64,000 nt of DNA from Clitoria ternatea (GCA_037962975.1 CM075671.1:45858501-45922500); one strand, 5' to 3'. Positions 23,844-34,592 are shown, counted from the stretch's first letter. A program made the numbers and translations. The notes: generated from the sequence alone by a model not told the origin.

Positions 23844-23952
23844 TGTGTTTAAATATGATTACAGGTTCAAGGATTTTGATAATGACAAAGGAATCTTGAA
23901 GAATATCTTACAAAAACAAGATTCAGCATCAGACCTGTAAAAACAGCGTAGC

Positions 23953-24399
23953 TAATCGATTAGAGAGATAGAGCTAATCGATTAGATAGCTTCTGTTTTA
24001 CAGCTAATCGATTACATCCACAGTGCTAATTGATTACAAAGCTTCTGACTTGCAACCAACCAATTACACCAACATGCTAATCGATTATCAACATCAAAAA
24101 CTGAATTAAATGTATCAGGTACATAAGCTAATCGATTACAAGACCTTAAGCAATTGATTACAGAGCTACTAGAACGACGCTAATCGATTACCCAAGTGTC
24201 ATAATCGATTACCAAGTCAAGAATTGAATTAAATGCATCAGGTGCTATGTCTAATCGACTACTGGGCAAGATATAATCGATTACCAGGGTTCTGACTTGA
24301 AGCTAATCGATTAGGTGGTGAACGCTAATCGATTACAACACGAACTTGACTGAAAAATTCGAAGTGTAATCGATTACAGCTTGAGGCGTAATCGATTAC
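23953..24399 (+). repeat. Paired TAATCGATTA array in C1 LTR U3
   Basis: Eight pairs. Word starts within a pair differ by 21-22 bp in every case. First words start at 23953, 24005, 24057 (degenerate), 24129, 24181, 24252, 24304 and 24367, giving steps of 52, 52, 72, 52, 71, 52 and 63 bp. Twelve words are perfect, and four differ from TAATCGATTA at one to three positions. The array ends 108 bp upstream of the TATA box. Confidence 0.93.
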
Positions 24400-24506
24400 G
24401 ATAGTGGGAAAACACATTTTAGTTGGAAACAACTCATTTTTCACCATTTCTCAGATACCCACTACATGCAACGGCTAAGAACTCCATTATGCTCATCTCC
24501 AAGCCC

Positions 24507-24514
24507 TATAAATG
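24507..24514 (+). promoter_or_regulatory. TATA box of C1 LTR
   Basis: TATAAATG in the context CCCTATAAATGC, followed by a leader rich in short CT tracts. This is the only good TATA box after the palindrome array. Confidence 0.6.
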
Positions 24515-25281
24515 CAAGACTCCTTCAAGCTACTCAATGCATCAATTACATCCATCAAAGGAAATTAATTCTTGAGTCTTGTGAGCTTTATTCTTGTATA
24601 GTTTCATTTTTCTGAAACTTAGAACTTCAACTTGTATATCCTCTCTTGTTGAGAGTTAGAATTTGAGAGAGCTTTCAATTGTACATCTACTCTATTAAGA
24701 GAGTCACTTGCTTGTAAACACTACTCCAAACACAAAGGTTTTCACTCTAAATTGAGTGGTCACAAAGGTTGGGGTTCAACCTTTGGGTATTGAGAGTTTG
24801 AGAGATTGGGTGGGTTGCCCTTGTGCTAGTGAGGATTGAGTTCTTGAGTGTGGGACACTCGAAAGCTGCAATTGCTCATAGCTTGTAATCTCTAAACTTC
24901 AATAGTGGAAATCCTTCAAGTGGGTTGGTTGAAGGCGAGACGTACACCAGGGTTGGTGGAACTCGTTAAATTGGTTTGCAAGCTCTTCTCCCTAACTCTT
25001 TTACATTTATATACTGCATTGAATTGAATTAAGTTGGTTGATTGGGATTTACATACTTGAGCTTGTTTGAATTAGTTAACCTTGAACATTGCACACCAAG
25101 TGTTTGATAAATTGCCTTATCCATATTTGCCTCTTGTTTTGCATTATCTTTTGCACTTTACTTGATCTTACTTTCATAATCTCTAAACTTGTGATAAAAG
25201 AATCAAGTTCAAAGGCATTTCAAGCAAAGTCTTAAAAACTCAATTCACCCCCTCTTGAGTATTGAGGCCACTTGAATAACA

Positions 25282-25450
25282 ACTTTGAATGTTCCAATAT
25301 TATTAACCCGTATTGATTTAAGCTTCGGAGAGTCTTTGTAGGTACCACCACCACTTCTTCCAGTACAAGGAGAATCCCAGATACCGAGGTTGAAGGCAAT
25401 GCGCTCCCACTGAGCTAGTGTTTTATAATATTGGATTCCCTACTAGTCGG
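25282..25450. other. LTR-like remnant next to C1
   Basis: Contains GCTTCGGAGAGTCTTTGTAGGTACCACC, a diverged form of the GACTTGAGCGTCGGAG...AGGTACCACC block seen in plant Ty3 LTRs (compare 2003-2040), here cited by position only. It is probably the old insertion target of C1. Confidence 0.4.
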
Positions 25451-25554
25451 CATAATATTAAAGTAAAAGTGAGACGACATATTAGTTGAGAAAGTAAACA
25501 AGTTACCCCGTGCATACCAGACAATTCAAGTCACATCTAACATATATTTATTAA

Positions 25555-25900
25555 TATTTAAATATAAAATTAGTCACTTAAAAGTTTAAAAATTAATCAA
25601 CCCTTAAGAAATTTTATTTAAAATTTAGGCCTTGATTTTTTTTGTTAGGATAAGTCTTGTGTTAACTTTCCGTCATTTAATTATTGAGGTGACTAAATAT
25701 TAATCACCTCAGCACTGACATATATATAATTTTTACTTAAATATAAAATTAGCCTCTAAAAAAGTTCAAAATTAGGATCAACCCACTAAAACTTTTTAAA
25801 AAGATTTAGCCTTTTAAAATTTTTTGTTAAGAGTAAACCTTGTCAATAACTTTCTGTCATTTAAGTATTGACTTAACATTAACACATGTATTTATTTAAT
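25555..25900. repeat. Direct duplication, about 180-bp unit, AT-rich
   Basis: AATATAAAATTAG starts near 25560 and again near 25740. Each is followed by similar ATCAACCC, TTTTTTGTTA and TTCTGTCATTTAA-type blocks. There is no coding capacity. It may be part of a non-coding DNA element. Confidence 0.55.
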
Positions 25901-27132
25901 TGTTTTAAAAAAATTGTGACTTAAGCCTTGTCCATTCTCTTTTCTTCTCTCCTTTTTTTTATTACTCTTCTTCTTTTTATTATTTTACTCTCTCATGTTC
26001 TTCTTCTTTTTCGCTTTCCCTTACTCGGCTCCCTTTTTTTCTCATATGCCTCATGGTTTATTTGGTGTCACCATTGACGTGACATTGGTGATGGTGACGC
26101 GGGTTCATTACTGTAACACATTCAGTTAAATAGGACAGACCCTTCTATAGGATCATCCTACTTAACTAAGAGGTTAAAAGTTTTTAGAAAAAGTGAGGAA
26201 TTTTTTTTTGCAAGTAAAATAATGGAAGATCAGTGGAAGCAAATAATAGGTAATTCACATAGTCATTCACAAACTATAAGTAATTGTACTCTTAACAGAA
26301 TGGGGCATATAGGCACCCTTAAATACATACAGTCATCCATTGTCTTATTATTTAATTATATATATTCAACTACATATATCCTACTTTTATTGAGTGCTCC
26401 CAGTTGGTCTAACGTATTGTTGTTCTTCGTACTCCGGTTCTTGGTTTTCTAGCTCCTCTGTTATTATTAAACAGAAAGGGGTGAGTATATACTCCAGACC
26501 CTGAAGGTTCCCGGTGTGGGCATACCCAGTCAATAGATAATATAACATAAGTAATCTAGTTAATATATTTACAACTATAACAATCAATAATGTTGTTATG
26601 GAATGCATGGGTTAGGTTCATTATAATTTATCTAAAGTTTAAGTCTCATGATGCATGTGGGCCCAATAAACCAATCCACCATCACCATTACCTCATTCTT
26701 TGGAAGTCGTCCTGCTCAAGCTGCCCTTGGGCACAACGTTTCCACACTAGAGCGATCAGAGCCCACCAAGTCCCCCAACCATTATTTAATCATCATAAGG
26801 TACGAATAGACTCACAAGTTCTAATCATTATATTATCCTGGGACTTGCCTCTAGACAATCATAGTTACATTCCGTCATTTAGTCAAAGTACACCACATTT
26901 GTATCATCTGACCCGGCTTCAGGCGCGACTCTGATGCAATTGGGTTTCGTCCTGGTTGTACTCCCAAGATTCTCCTCAAAGATCAAACGTGAATGTCCTC
27001 CAACGTACCGAGTGTACGCTCTAGTTTTAATCCTTCAAAAATATCTTCATGATGCAAAATGCTTTATTTTAGTTTTATCATTACTTTGATCCCTGGGTAT
27101 CTATGTGTTTCCAGACTCATAATATTTGTCCT
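25901..27132. other. Unclassified AT-rich sequence between C1 and O1
   Basis: No supported gene: the open frames are short and hydrophobic by composition. CT-rich stretches lie at 25940-26040. GTGAGTATATACTCCAGACC near 26480 looks like part of an old repeat, but I cannot classify it. Confidence 0.4.
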
Positions 27133-27659
27133 TGTCGCGACCGAGATCGCGGCGGCGTGGCCGACCCTTTGAGATAAAACGAGTTATTACGAAATAGAGA
27201 GTCGCCACCAATGTTTTCATCCATAGGAAAAACATTGGAAAAAAACTAAGTTTAATAAAGCACTGGTTAAAAAAATGAGATTTAAGTTTGGGAGTCGGTT
27301 ACGAGTAGGGAAGGTGTTAGCACCCTACATCGCCTGTCAAAACAGTACCAAGATTGAAAACACGCAACATAAATAGCCTTATAAAAATATTTTATTTCTT
27401 CCTTTTTATTATTATTTACAGAAATAAGGGAAAATCAACAAGACGTCACGTCTAAATTGATTTTTATGGAAGTGATAAAAACAGAACAATTAAAAAAAGG
27501 TAAGGAAATAAATAAATAAATAAATAAGAATAAAAAAAGATAGGGATTAATTCAATTATCAGAAATTAATTAATAATTGAAAAGGGAATGGATCCATCAA
27601 ATGACAGTTAATTAATTTAACGGAAAGATAAATAATAACAAGTACTGAAAATGAGGAGC

Positions 27660-28400
27660 AGAGTGAGACCGGTGTGGTGAGAGAGAGTTGGACGTCGGAG
27701 AGCTGAACGGTGTTAGGGATTTAAGGAGCTGGACGATGGTGGATTTGAGAGGAGAGAGACGGTGTGGTTGAGGATTTAAGGGGGCTGGACGGTATGGATT
27801 GGGACGGTGTTGGAGGATTTGAGGGGGCTGTACGGTATGAGTTGAAGGGAAGAAGGACTGGATGGTGTTATGAAGGGATGTTGGATGGTGTTGAGTCTAG
27901 GAGGAGAGGGACGGTGTTGGAGGAGGAGGACGGTATAGACGGTGTGTTTTAAGGAGAGGGACGGTGTTGGGGGATTTGAGGGGGACGGTGTTGGAGGATT
28001 TGAGGGGGACGGTGTTGGTGAGGAGAGAGTGAGGGGGTGTACGAAGAGGAAAGGACGGTGTGGGTGAGGGAAGGAGGGACGGTGTTGGTGAGGCGAGAGT
28101 GAGGATGGTGTGGATAGGGAAGGATGAGGACGGTGTGGAGAGGGACAGACAATATGGGTCTTAGGGGGCTGTATGGTGGATTTTAGAGGAGAGAGGACAG
28201 ACAGTGTAGGTGTTAGCTTTTAAGACTCCATTTTTTTCCTTTTAAAGAAAAAGTGGATAGGGAAGGATGAGGACGGTGTGGAGAGGGACAGACAATGTGG
28301 GTCTTAGGGGGCTGTATGGTGGATTTTAGAGGAAAGAGGACGGACAGTGTAGGTGTGAGCTTTTAAGACTCTGTTTTTTTCCTTTTAAAGAAAAAGCTTC
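27660..28400. repeat. GGACGGTGT minisatellite and 143-bp duplication in O1 LTR
   Basis: GGACGGTGTTGG-like words recur every 15-40 bp. A unit starting GTGGATAGGGAAGGATGAGG occurs near 28109 and near 28253 and ends CCTTTTAAAGAAAAA. The same structure is present at 62040-62740 in the other LTR. Confidence 0.8.
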
Positions 28401-28454
28401 AGGATTCTCTCTAATGAAGGCTTCCAAGATCCCTTTTCTTCTCCTTCGTTGGGG

Positions 28455-28462
28455 TATTTATA
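28455..28462 (-). promoter_or_regulatory. TATA box of O1 LTR
   Basis: TATAAATA on the - strand, in a CTATAAATACCCC context typical of plant promoters. Its partner lies at 62815-62822. It implies a U3 of about 2.8 kb. Confidence 0.6.
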
Positions 28463-28779
28463 GAAGTCTCAGGTGTGCTGATTGCTTGAACAGCCCAGAA
28501 ACAGCCTGGCCACCAATGATGGGAACAACAGCTGATGAATAACTTATTATTTTAATTTTTGTTTATTATCAGCCGCCCCATGAAATTAGCAAATCAACTT
28601 GGATGGTGTGTTGAGGAAACAGCCTGGATCTTGACAATCGTAGGGAATAGAGGCTGGTGGGAATTCTTTATTATTTTCCTCCTTCGTCTTGTTGTGAGCC
28701 GCCCCCATAATTTAAGGATCCACTTGGATAGTGGGAATCCAAGTCAACAAGGGCAATCGGTGGAAAATATGGGTCAGTT

Positions 28780-30540
28780 TTCTCCTTCTGACTCGGATTT
28801 AGTGCCTCGGTCGGTATACACCCATAGTGGGAATAATCCGAGTGGAAAAGGTGCTGTTCATACACAAAAGACCGAGTGAAAGCTTTGCTCGGTGTTGCCT
28901 TGCTGGTCGGTGTTGGGTTGCTGTGAGGAGCTGGACGAGCAAAGCAATTCTGATTAGAACACTCAATCGTAACCGAGTGAAAAGTGACTCGAAACTAACT
29001 GAAGGTTGACTCAGAACTGACTGAAAAGGACTCGGAACCACCTGAAGGGTGACTCGGAACTGGTTTAAATGATTCAATCGGCACTGATTGAAGAGTGACT
29101 CGGCATTGATTGAAGAGTGACTTGGAACCACCTGAAGGGTGGCTCGGAACTGGCTGAAGGGTGGCTCAGAACTGGTTCAAATGATTCAATCGGCACTGAT
29201 GGAAGAGTGACTCGGAACCAATTGAAAAATGACTCTCTCGGCACTCGTTCAGATTCTTCCTTCTTTCATGTGAGACCCACTTAGGATCGGGAAGCAAATG
29301 ATTCAATCGGAACCTCTTAAAACGTCCACTCGGCCATATCCCTGGCCATTGGCTTAAAATTGATTCAATCATGGAGTAAGTTTCACTCCGAAACACATGA
29401 CTGGGATTGAATTACTCAGAAAAACCTTGGTCGGATACATGGTTCAGGAATAATTCAATCAGACTCATTCATTAAGCTTGGTCTTCACTCAGAATTGTTC
29501 CATGTGTGCATCAACCCACTCGAATATACAATCGGGAGTCATCCTTGTTTCTTCAATCAGAATGGAACTTTGGGAAAGTTTTGACCACTCGGACATATTT
29601 ACTCGGGAACCGACCCTACATTTCAAATTAGAATCAGAATTTGGAACTCAGCTTCAACAATGCTTCTCACTCGGATGTGTTCATTCAGGAGTAATTTAAT
29701 AGGAAGCCGGCTTCCTTTTCAATCAGAATTTGGATTGACAATCAACCCTACGGATTCCTTCCGTGTCGGCCTTATTTTCACTCAGAACAGCTTCAATCAT
29801 CAATCAACTCTTCGGATTTATTCACTCGGGAGTCGGACTTAGGATGGTTTCAATCGTCAATCAAACCCTCAGATTTCTTCACTTGGAAGCCTTACTTTCC
29901 ACTCACAATTTGGAACTCCGCTTCAATCTTTCGGGTGCAATCACTCGGAAGCCGATTCTCTTCTCACTCAGGACTTGGAACTTGAGAATCTGGCCACCCG
30001 GATATATTCACTCGGAGCCGGCCTTCTTTTCAATCAGAATTTGGATTTTGAGAATCTGACCGATGGAAATTCTTCCCAGGTCTGAGCCTTGCTTTGTTTG
30101 AAAATACAGCTCTCTGCCTCAACTCACTCGGATGTGCTTTCCTTGGAATCTTCACTGGGGCTTAGTGTGAAACTTGAGAATCTGGCCAAAAGTGATTCAT
30201 TCCTGGTCAGATCTTTCTTTGTTTAAAGAGGCACACTACTCGGAAATGCCTTGCCTGACAATTGTTCTTCTGAGGTTCAGAGTTTCTTCCACTCGGAATC
30301 AATTCACTCGGGAGTCTTCCACTCGAAGGCAATTTTGTCCAGAAGAAGTAGTTGCAGTCGGGGAGCTTTCTCTCGGATTCACCTCCAATTGAGGGATACT
30401 CACTCATAACAGTCCCATTTCGTTCAGAGCGGTTTCAATCGGGAATCCTCCACTCGGAAACACCCCACCCAGTGACAATTCACTCGGCAACGTCTCACTC
30501 AGAGACAGGTTACTTGAAATGCCTGAGCGAAAGAAAAGAA
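28780..30540. repeat. CACTCGG/AATCGGAA-rich degenerate repeat in O1 U3
   Basis: Words such as CACTCGGAA, CAATCGGAA and GACTCGGAAC occur at short irregular intervals throughout. No reading frame is gene-like. The same region begins again in the right LTR near 63130. Confidence 0.7.
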
Positions 30541-30560
30541 TACGCACCAGGTATCAGTCT

Positions 30561-30865
30561 CGCTCGGGCGAGACATGTCTCGCTTAAGCAAAATTGTTCC
30601 AGTATATAAAATTTTTGCATCTCGCTTGAGCGCTTAACTTTCCGCTTGAGTGAAATTGATCCAGGGGCTAACCCCTGATTCTCCATCAATCTCGCTTGGG
30701 CGAAAGCACCTCCCGCTTAGGCAAAAACAGGCCAGAGGCCAAATTCTTGATTCAACGCAATCTCGCTTGGGCGAATCCGCCTCTCGCTCGGGCAAAAACA
30801 GGCCAAAGGCCAAATTCTTGATTCACTACAATCTCGCTCGAGCGAGATTCCCACTCGCTTGAGTG
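30561..30865. repeat. Paired CGCTTGAGCG-type array in O1 U3
   Basis: Ten words of the form CGCT(T/C)(A/G/C)(A/G)GC(G/A) in five pairs starting 30561/30581, 30623/30643, 30693/30714, 30764/30785 and 30835/30856. Within-pair steps are 20, 20, 21, 21 and 21 bp. Pair-to-pair steps are 62, 70, 71 and 71 bp. It lies upstream of the TATA box in O1 orientation. Confidence 0.88.
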
Positions 30866-31281
30866 AGATATGCAGGTTTTATGCAGAATGAGAAATCCTT
30901 CAACTTAGCATATGAAATACTATTTTCTCCCACTCTAACTCTTCCTAATGCATCATATCACATCACCATACATCTATAAACTCTATCAACATCCTGAAGC
31001 ATTATAGCTTGAGTGGTTTACTTCATCTTTTAGTAGAATCAAGCAAACACCTCGCTCGGAAATAACCCACTTGGTAAATCTCACAGCCAAAAGGATCAGT
31101 CGGAATTGAAGCTCAGTCCTCTCTCGGAGATCCTTTCACCTCTCAGAGACAATCTTAAACCCGAGCACAAGCTCTCGGTAATTCTTAAGGCACATCCGAA
31201 CATGAATAGAAAGGAGGGATTCCAAGCGACGGGACTCCCCATTCTTGGTGAAAATTGACTGGACCGAAATAGGTGTTCACA

Positions 31282-31298
31282 GATGCCCCTCTTTACTT
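31282..31298 (-). promoter_or_regulatory. Polypurine tract of O1
   Basis: AAAGAGGGGCATC on the - strand, directly before the LTR start TGTGAACACC. Confidence 0.75.
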
Positions 31299-31542
31299 TT
31301 TTTCTGCGAGAAAAACATGAAGTCTCTTTTTGTTTTTGAAGTGGAAAGAAAGTAAAGACGTGAACACCATTGTCAAAATCATGCAGATTCCAATGACCAA
31401 GAGAGTCAGTATTGTCCCATTGAAGAAAACCAATAGTAGAGTCAATTTCTGTGACTTGAAGAATGAAGCGAGGCGTCTACTTTGATGGCTTTGGTGAGCT
31501 GATAAGGGTGGAAACCTAGGAATTGACACTTGAAGCTCTTTT

Positions 31543-31636
31543 TTTTCTCTGTTCTTCTTTCTCTCTTTTTTGTTTTTTTTTTGTTTTTGTTTTTATTTTT
31601 GTTTTTTTTTGTTTTTTGTTTTTGTCTTTTTTTGAA
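31543..31636. repeat. T-rich low-complexity tract
   Basis: Runs of T broken by single G or C, of the type TTTTTGTTTTTGTTT, in the O1 3' untranslated region. The stretch 31299-31542 shows no gene. Confidence 0.8.
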
Positions 31637-31780
31637 ATTGAAATAAAGGATTACCCTAGCATCTTGAGCAACCTAGAAATAGGCATCCGAAGCTTTGGAG
31701 AAAAATGAATGAGTTGGGGTACGCTCGAAAATTGTCTAGGCAGGGGTTTTCTAAGTCCATGACTGGAAAGTAAACAGCGT

Positions 31781-31998
31781 GGGTATTGCCTCTCAGTGAA
31801 AAGTAAAGGTGAGGGTGTTGCCTCTCGGTGAATAGCAAAAGTAAAGGTGAGGGTGTTGCCTCTCAGTTGACAGGAAAAGTAAAAGGTGAGGGTGTTGCCT
31901 CTCGGTTAACAGGAAAAGTAAAGGTGAGGGTGTTGCCTCTGGGTTGACTGGAAAGTAAAAGGTGAGGATGTTGCCTCTCGGTTGACAGGGAAAGTAAA
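31781..31998. repeat. Minisatellite 1 in O1 3' UTR (36-42-bp unit, 6 copies)
   Basis: GTGTTGCCTCTCGGTTGACAG-like units followed by GGAAAGTAAAGGTGAGG. One more copy lies near 32427, after minisatellite 2, so the two arrays are interleaved. Confidence 0.85.
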
Positions 31999-32420
31999 AG
32001 GATGCCATTTGTTCGGTGACTGGAAGATAAATGTGCCATTTGTTCGGCGACAGGAAGGTAAAGGGGTGCCATTTGTCGGCGACTGGAAGGTAAAGGGGTG
32101 CCATTTGTTCGGCGACAGGAAGGTAAAGGGTGCCATTTGATCGGCAACTGGAAGATAAAGGGGTGCCATTTGATCGGCGACTGGAAGATAAAGGGTGCCA
32201 TTTGATCAGCGACAGGAAGGTAAAGGGTGCCATTTGATCGGCAACTGGAAGGTAAAGGGTGTCATTTGATCGGTAACTAGAAGATAAAGGGGTGCCATTT
32301 GATCGGCGACTGGAAGATAAAGGGTGCCATTTGATCGGCGACAGGAAGGTAAAGAGTTCCATTTGATCGGCAACTGGAAGATAATGGGGTGCCATTTGAT
32401 CAGCGACAGGAAGGTAAAGA
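31999..32420. repeat. Minisatellite 2 in O1 3' UTR (about 32-bp unit, 13 copies)
   Basis: GTGCCATTTGATCGGCGACTGGAAG(G/A)TAAAGG repeated 13 times with unit lengths 31-33 bp. All frames on the - strand stay open because the unit has no stop, so the long open frames here are artefacts. Confidence 0.92.
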
Positions 32421-32451
32421 GTGAGGATGTTGCCTCTCGGTTGACTGAAAG

Positions 32452-32550
32452 GTAAAAATTGGGGGAGCTAACAGGACGTCTCATCCGAATTAACTCTCTA
32501 TTGACAGGGAACATAAAGATTGGGGGAGCTAACAAGACGTCTCGTCCGAA
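32452..32550. repeat. 59-bp direct duplication in O1 3' UTR
   Basis: GGGGGAGCTAACAGGACGTC and its near copy GGGGGAGCTAACAAGACGTC, both ending CCGAATTAACTCT. Confidence 0.8.
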
Positions 32551-32571
32551 TTAACTCTTTGTACCTAAAAG

Positions 32572-32830
32572 CTCGGGGTGATGCCCCGGTTTGTCATGAC
32601 TGAAGCCCTTGACTGAAAAAGAATAAATTTGGGGTGATGCCCCAGTTTGAGATGGTTTGAAAGAATCTTGGGGTATTGCCCCTTGTTTGAAAGAAGGAGG
32701 CCTGGGGTGATGCCCCAGCTTCTGGAGATATCTGGGGAGATGCCCCAGTTTGAACTTTTTTTTTTGGAAATTCGGGGTACTGCCCCTTGACTGGAAGAGT
32801 GATCTAGGGAGATGCCCCAGTTTGAGCTTT
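32572..32830. repeat. GGGGTGATGCCCC hairpin repeat in O1 3' UTR
   Basis: About eight copies of TGGGGTGATGCCCCAGTTTG or close variants (GGGGTATTGCCCC, GGGAGATGCCCC). Each can fold into a short hairpin. The stretch 32831-33249 shows no gene. Confidence 0.8.
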
Positions 32831-33249
32831 TTAGTGAGAGGAGTATGATGGGTGCTAGTTTTGTAATGGTGAACTAACTGGGGAAGGACAAGTCTTCTTA
32901 ATCCTGATAAAAGAAACATCCTGGTTGAGGGAGCTGAGTCCATTTTACGGTTTTCCTCGGGGGGAACCCTCGGTCTGCGTTCCACTTAGGTACGAACGGT
33001 GGGTCTTGCTGGGGGAAAGCTTTGGTGAATACCTGCTTTTGGATGATGGATTCTGGTCGTCCCCTTTAACAAGAAAGTGAGTTAGTATAAAAAGACTTAC
33101 AGGTAAATCTTCCCTGGCGACTAGCTTTTTAAGGTAACTCATGGATGAAATAGAAACATCCTCTGACTTTGGCGAGCGTATTTAGCGGAGATGGTTATGC
33201 TTATACCAAGCGAAGTCTGGCGCTAGGATGTATTTCGTTCCCCATAACT

Positions 33250-33585
33250 TTATGCTTTTGACTGAGGATTGATAGTTGTGGGGAACTCCATGATTTCCCA
33301 GTTGTCCAGTTCTTGACTGGGTGAGCAAGCATGCACCAATTCCACATCATAGCTGGGCCCATCTCCAACCATGGCCACCTGACCCGGATATATAATCCCG
33401 GCGCTCTTGAAGCTTTGATAGAGGTCACAGATAGGGATTCTAGCAGTATTGAATTCTTGACTGGTAAGGCGAGCAATCCTTATCTCCCTTCTTTCTTCTC
33501 CTACCCTTTTTCTGTCAGCTGTTGTAGGCTTGTACCCCAGACCGTATCTATCCTTGTTCTCTGGGAGGCATATAGGTTGGGTTCC
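33250..33585 (-). pseudogene. O1 protease region, C-terminal part (after A1 insertion)
   Basis: In - strand frame it contains RYGLGYKP, a basic stretch, PICDLYQSFKSAG, PGQVAMVGDGPSYDVEL and ELDNWE, and ends at a stop at 33250-33252. I recognise this as the C-terminal tail of the Ogre-type protease ORF. The frame joins that of 54942-55657 directly when A1 and one GTTCC copy are discounted. No reverse transcriptase follows. Confidence 0.85.
33581..33585. repeat. Target site duplication of A1, left copy
   Basis: GTTCC directly before the A1 5' LTR, repeated at 54942-54946. Confidence 0.95.
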
Positions 33586-34082
33586 TGATAAGTCTTGAAA
33601 AGACTTAATTATTCCACTGTTTATTTAACATAAATTACTAAGTATTGTCTAGTTTTGATATTATTATTTAATAATGTGTTAATAATTCATGTTTTAGTTA
33701 ATTATTTCAAAAGTATGCTATTTATGTAAGAAACCGATTGAAAATATTAATTAGATAAGGAATTTTGAAGTATTTATAAATTCACTAAGCAGCCAGCGTA
33801 TAATTGCTAGGCAAGTAGCTGTTTATTGGTGCAGGAACAGGGCGGACTCAAGATAAGAAGAAAATTCCGAGTGAAATCCTACAAATCCGAGCAGAAATTG
33901 ATAAATCCGAGTGAGACTTCCTGAATCCGACTGAAAAGAGCCCAAATACTGACCAAGCGAGACTTCAAGTAAGCTAACTTAAGAAGACTCCCAAGACACC
34001 GACTCCGAAAGAGAACAAGGGCTCGAAATATTGCATGAAGAACCCGAACGCCAACTGCAGAATACCGATTAAATAATCAACT

Positions 34083-34279
34083 CGCTCAAGCGGGAGTTAA
34101 ATTCGCTAAAGCGAAGGATAAAAATTAGCTCAAGCGAAGCAATCACGCTTGAGCGAGAAAACCATTTTGTATTACATATTTCCAATTCGCCCAAGCTTCG
34201 CCATAACGCTTAAGCGACCAAGCAACACTGTAGTACAATTCCCGAACTCGCCCAAGCGAGAGCTTAATCCGCTCAAGCG
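34083..34279. repeat. Paired CGCTCAAGCG-type array in A1 U3
   Basis: Eight words such as CGCTCAAGCG, CGCTAAAGCG, CGCTTGAGCG and CGCCCAAGCG in four pairs: 34083/34104, 34127/34146, 34188/34207 and 34249/34270. Within-pair steps are 21, 19, 19 and 21 bp. Pair starts are 44, 61 and 61 bp apart. The array ends about 305 bp upstream of the TATA box. The 3' LTR has the same array at about 53560-53755. Confidence 0.9.
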
Positions 34280-34584
34280 AAAACCCAGCAGCTGAAGCGA
34301 AAAAGCAGTAACTTAAACCCTGTTTCTTCCCTCCAACAACACACACCTGGTGCAATACTGTTTCCGCTTCCATTGCCTTCTTCTTCACTGCTGCAACCTT
34401 AGTAACTTAAGTAGTGAACTGTCAATTAGCTGGTGCTGCGCTGTAAATTAGCTAAGGCTGAGCTGGATCCTGTTAAGAGCTGAGCTGTAATTAGTTGGTT
34501 ACTCTGTAAACTGTGTAATTAGTTTTATTCGTTAACTTAAGTTCTCTAAGTTATGAGTTAAGTTAGTTAGTTTAGTTAGATGCC

Positions 34585-34592
34585 TATATATA
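34585..34592 (+). promoter_or_regulatory. TATA box of A1 LTR
   Basis: TATATATA in CCTATATATATTC. Partner at 54057-54064. Confidence 0.55.

Larger units (their letters stand above)
1..25281 (+). mobile_element. C1: SIRE-like Ty1/copia retrotransposon, 5' end outside window, split by G1
   Basis: Order gag (1-1479), protease, integrase, reverse transcriptase, RNase H (18397-21543), an extra ORF (22213-23316) and a 3' LTR (23844-25281). Integrase before reverse transcriptase is the Ty1/copia order, and a long extra ORF between pol and the 3' LTR is typical of the SIRE/Maximus lineage. The element is cut at 1479/18397 by G1. Removing G1 and one copy of its 5-bp duplication restores the gag reading frame. 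Pol carries three in-frame stops and at least three frame changes, so C1 is not autonomous today. Lineage assignment is by motif recognition. Confidence 0.9.
23844..25281 (+). repeat. C1 3' LTR
   Basis: Starts TGTGTTTAAATATG just after the polypurine tract and ends AATAACA. The 5' partner is outside the window, so the right border is inferred from the TG...CA ends and the typical SIRE-like end (ATTGAGGCCACTTG). It contains the paired array (23953-24399) and a TATA box (24507-24514). Confidence 0.75.
27133..31281 (-). repeat. O1 3' LTR (4149 bp)
   Basis: On the - strand it begins TGTGAACACC at 31281 and ends GGTCGCGACA at 27133. The sequence from 27133 rightwards is matched by 61531 rightwards until the window ends, with several percent differences and one indel of about 50 bp near 27960. 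TATA box at 28455-28462, G-rich minisatellite 27660-28400, CACTCGG-rich U3 about 28780-30540, CGCTTGAGCG-type pairs 30561-30865. Open frames in it are repeat by-products. Confidence 0.92.

Noticed and set aside
21677..24399. CRISPR-like array of short repeats with unique spacers
   Set aside because: Words are 10-bp palindromes with 11-12-bp spacers inside a plant retrotransposon. Size, host and context exclude CRISPR.
25380..25432. tRNA-like A box (TAGCTCAGTGGGAGCGC on the - strand), possible tRNA gene or SINE head
   Set aside because: No matching B box, no foldable anticodon and acceptor stems, and no poly-A tail. Probably chance within an LTR remnant.
26222..26452. 76-codon hydrophobic ORF in the spacer
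   Set aside because: Short, AT-driven composition, no promoter or relative visible.
28799..29131. Protein genes in the O1 LTRs (also 27764-28152, 29166-29396, 62162-63482)
   Set aside because: All are inside the LTRs, made of degenerate repeats, and have no recognisable domain.
31793..32395. Long open frames on the - strand (up to 200 codons) in the O1 3' region
   Set aside because: They lie in the 32-bp and 36-42-bp tandem arrays, whose units lack stops in several frames, and translate to repeated low-complexity peptides.
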